DNA from: Limnoperna fortunei
Taxonomy: Eukaryota > Mollusca > Bivalvia > Mytilida > Modiolidae
Assembly (NCBI GenBank): GCA_944474755.1
Contig: OX104117.1
Coordinates: 65,339,522 to 65,403,521 of the forward strand
DNA length: 64,000 bases
Direction of reading: 5' to 3'
In this document: piece after piece, positions 61,922 through 64,000 of the stretch
Layout of the letters: every line of letters starts with the position of its first letter
Position numbering within the stretch: position 1 is the stretch's first letter
The notes under the pieces: generated by a model
What the model was told of the DNA's origin: nothing
Seen by the model: the letters and a program-made list of their open reading frames with translations, nothing else
The model's database searches: none
Position numbers and translations under genes: made by a program

Positions 61922-64000
61922 TAGTTACTAATATTTGATAGTCATCCTAATAGACAACAGTAGATCATAATGGCTACAGATGAATATAAACATTTAACAG
62001 AAACAGACAATGGCAATGGTTTATCAGAAAGTGATGTGATGTGTGGTGTCTGTTATGAACTATTGATTTTACCAACTACACTGCGATGTGGTCATAATTT
62101 TTGCCGACCCTGTTTGGCAAACTGGTACTTAGCTTCGAAGAAGACAGAATGTCCGGTGTGCCGCCAGACCTATCAGGAGAAACCAGAAGTCAACAACCTT
62201 CTGAGGTAAAGTTGAATTTGTTTTGTCAAGTTGTTTTGAGTTTATTGTTCGAATCTTGCACACTCAGCAATTTTTGTAGCCGCATCATAGCATCCAGATT
62301 ATTTGAAGAGAGAGGGAGCCAGAGTGCTTGGAAAGAAAACCATACCTTTGGAAGGGAAACTGGCAATCCACCTCAATTAAAATTACTAAATTAGTGTTGA
62401 ACAGCAGAGGATCCTTGGACTAGCCAGAGTCTAGCATATCCTGGCATGAAGCAGACTCAAACTTACAACCTCATTGTTGACACATGGGTGATCATCAGTA
62501 AATGTCTAACTACATGTACCTGGACCACTTGGCCACAATATTAATGGCAACAGTTAAAAGTATATCATCTAACATTTTCCTTCAGATTTCATGTACAAAT
62601 GTATTTAATTTGTGTTTTACTTTAATTTCCATTTTCTACACAACTGACATGTTTTGAAAAAATACTTCAAGGGTCCAAAGCCAGCTATGTGCCACATGTA
62701 ACCTTAATGCATGGTTTGTGAGAGTTGTGGGCCCATAAAACCTTAGAAAATGGGTCAAACAAAGAATTGATTATGTTTTGGGTATAACAATGCTAAATTT
62801 GGTGGAAGAAAATAAACCTCCAAGCAAAAATAAATGTCTTTCTGGAAATCACAACTAATTTGTATGTTGTCATTGTTAAAGTTAAAGTTTCAGCTTAATA
62901 ACAAATTTTTATATACCTTTTAAGAACTCTGATTGAGAAATCCTTCAAAGCAGAGGCTGCAGAAAGAAAGCAGAAATGTTTGACTGATGAGACAAGGACA
63001 TTGTTAGAGGATTATGACAAAGCTATGACTCCTGCTACAGGACAAGGTGGAACAAGAAATATACATGTTAATTGGAACAGAAATCGAAACAGAAATGCTG
63101 CTGATTTCTGCTCAGGAATTCTGTTTACATTTGGTATAGTAGTTGTAAGTAGATTTCTGCTCAGGAATTCTGTTTATGTTTGGTACAGTAGTTGTAAGTA
63201 GATTTCTGCTCAGGAATTCTGTTTACGTTTGGTATAGTAGTTGTAAGTAGATTTCTGCTAAGGAATTCTGTTTATGTTGGTATAGTAGTTGTAAGTAGAT
63301 TTCTGCTCAGGAATTCTGTTTACATTTGGTGTAGTAGTTGTAAGTAGATTTCTGCTCAGGAATTCTGTTTATGTTTGGTATAGTAGTTGTAAGTAGATCT
63401 CTGCTCAGGAATTCTGTTTATGTTTGGGTAAGTAGTTGTAAGTAGATTTCTGCTCAGGAATTCTGTTTACGTTTGGTATAGTAGTTGTAAGTAGATTTCT
63501 GCTTAGGAATTCTGTTTATGTTTGGTATAGTAGTTGTAAGTAGATTTCTGCTCAGGAATTCTGTTTACGTTTGGTATAGTAGTTAATAGTAGATTTCTGC
63601 TCAGGAATTCTGTTTACGTTTGGTATAGTAGTTGTAAGTAGATTTCTGCTCAGGAATTCTGTTTACATTTGGTATAGTAGTTGTAAGTAGATTTCTGCTC
63701 AGGAATTCTGTTTATGTTTGGTACAGTAGTTGTAAGTAGATTTCTGCTCAGGAATTCTGTTTACGTTTGGTATAGTAGTTGTAAGTAGATTTCTGCTAAG
63801 GAATTCTGTTTATGTTGGTATAGTAGTTGTAAGTAGATTTCTGCTCAGGAATTCTGTTTACATTTGGTGTAGTAGTTGTAAGTAGATTTCTGCTCAGGAA
63901 TTCTGTTTAAGTTTGGTATAGTAGTTGTAAGTAGATCTCTGCTCAGGAATTCTGTTTATGTTTGGTATAGTAGTTGTAAGTAGATTTCTGCTCAGGAATT
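61922..64000 (+). CDS. BFAR: BFAR gene, 5' part (bifunctional apoptosis regulator, RING E3 ligase)
   Basis: BFAR is an ER-membrane RING-type ubiquitin ligase with RING, SAM and C-terminal membrane segments, linked to Bcl-2 and caspase-8 control (family knowledge). Two coding exons are visible: the RING domain (residues 25-64, all eight zinc ligands) and a linker ending in AADFCSGILFTFGIVV, matching human GGFFSGVLTALTGVAVV at the start of the first hydrophobic segment. About 152 of some 450 residues are in the window; the SAM and later exons lie to the right. Position beside PARN, head to head as in human, supports the identification over other RING proteins. Confidence 0.88.
61970..62205 (+). 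CDS. BFAR: BFAR first coding exon (RING finger)
   Basis: The exon begins at 61922 after CCTTGTTTTCTTGCAG with 48 nt of 5' UTR, then ATG. The C3HC4 RING has C25, C28, C40, H42, C45, C48, C61 and C64 (VMCGVCYELL, LRCGHNFCRPC, ECPVC). The SKKTECP phrase is identical to human BFAR. Donor AG/GTAAAG. Confidence 0.93.
62255..62545 (-). mobile_element. Diverged SINE in BFAR intron 1
   Basis: Left part CACTCAGCAATTTTTGTAGC, then GAGAGAGGGAGCCAGAGTGC, GGAAACTGGCAATCC; the right part ends GGACCACTTGGCCACAATAT, the tRNA-like head. Longer than the 263-bp copy through internal insertions. Confidence 0.7.
62925..63144 (+). CDS. BFAR: BFAR second coding exon
   Basis: Acceptor CTTTTAAG. Encodes TLIEKSFKAEAAERKQKCLT and DETRTLLEDYDKAM, an Asn/Arg-rich stretch (NWNRNRNRNAADF) and the hydrophobic SGILFTFGIVV. 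Donor GTT/GTAAGT at 63145; 220 nt, leaving in phase 0. Its last 42 nt are the seed of the array that follows. Confidence 0.88.
63103..64000 (+). repeat. 49-bp minisatellite carrying the BFAR exon 2 end and splice donor, at least 18 copies
   Basis: Unit is the final 42 nt of the exon (GATTTCTGCTCAGGAATTCT to GTATAGTAGTT) plus GTAAGTA, directly followed by the next unit. A few copies are 48 bp or carry TACAG, TCTCTG or GGGTAAG variants. It continues past the window edge. Use of a later donor would add 49 nt and meet a stop (CK then TAG), so only the first donor is productive. Confidence 0.97.

Noticed and set aside
61970..62205. A TRIM-type or other RING protein in place of BFAR
   Set aside because: The SKKTECP phrase, the hydrophobic SGILFTFGIVV in exon 2 matching the BFAR membrane segment, and adjacency to PARN fit BFAR better. 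The SAM domain is outside the window, so some doubt remains.

Overview
The window is AT-rich animal DNA. Its long introns, tRNA-derived SINEs, dead LINEs, TIR/MITE elements and many minisatellites suggest a mollusc, most likely a bivalve; that placement is inference from repeat style, and genus cannot be read. Almost none of the long open frames is a gene. The real coding content is short GT-AG exons that I assembled by protein similarity, reading-frame phase and splice sites.

Two genes stand head to head. PARN, the poly(A)-specific ribonuclease, runs on the minus strand from its start codon at 59383 to its stop at 9120. I find 23 exons with unbroken phase, predicting about 615 aa (human 639 aa), with all DEDDh catalytic residues, an R3H domain and an RRM. 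BFAR, an ER-anchored RING E3 ligase, starts on the plus strand at 61970 and runs off the right edge after two coding exons. The same head-to-head PARN-BFAR pair exists in human (16p13.12), so this looks like very old microsynteny. A fragment at 1-99 may be the C-terminal end of a third, plus-strand gene.

The most unusual feature is three minisatellites built from splice junctions of these genes. (1) The 3' end of PARN exon 15 with its 5' splice site is repeated about 76 times (unit about 61 bp, 29316-39515). (2) The 3' splice site and first 24 nt of PARN exon 18 are repeated about 6 times (62 bp, 25330-25700). (3) The last 42 nt of BFAR exon 2 plus GTAAGTA are repeated at least 18 times (49 bp, 63103 to the edge). 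Each array makes a row of decoy splice sites next to the true one.

The exon-15 array was later hit by a SINE (12-bp target duplication) and by a 5,278-bp element with perfect 44-bp terminal inverted repeats and a 5-bp duplication, TAGAT. That element has no long ORF. It carries about 30 copies of a rigid half-palindrome, GAC-N8-GTC, and may be an undescribed transposon family.

Layout: 1-9119 is the region 3' of PARN (SINEs, an AATAT microsatellite, a dead LINE); 9120-59383 is PARN with introns full of arrays and transposons; 59384-61921 is the shared promoter interval; 61922-64000 is the start of BFAR.
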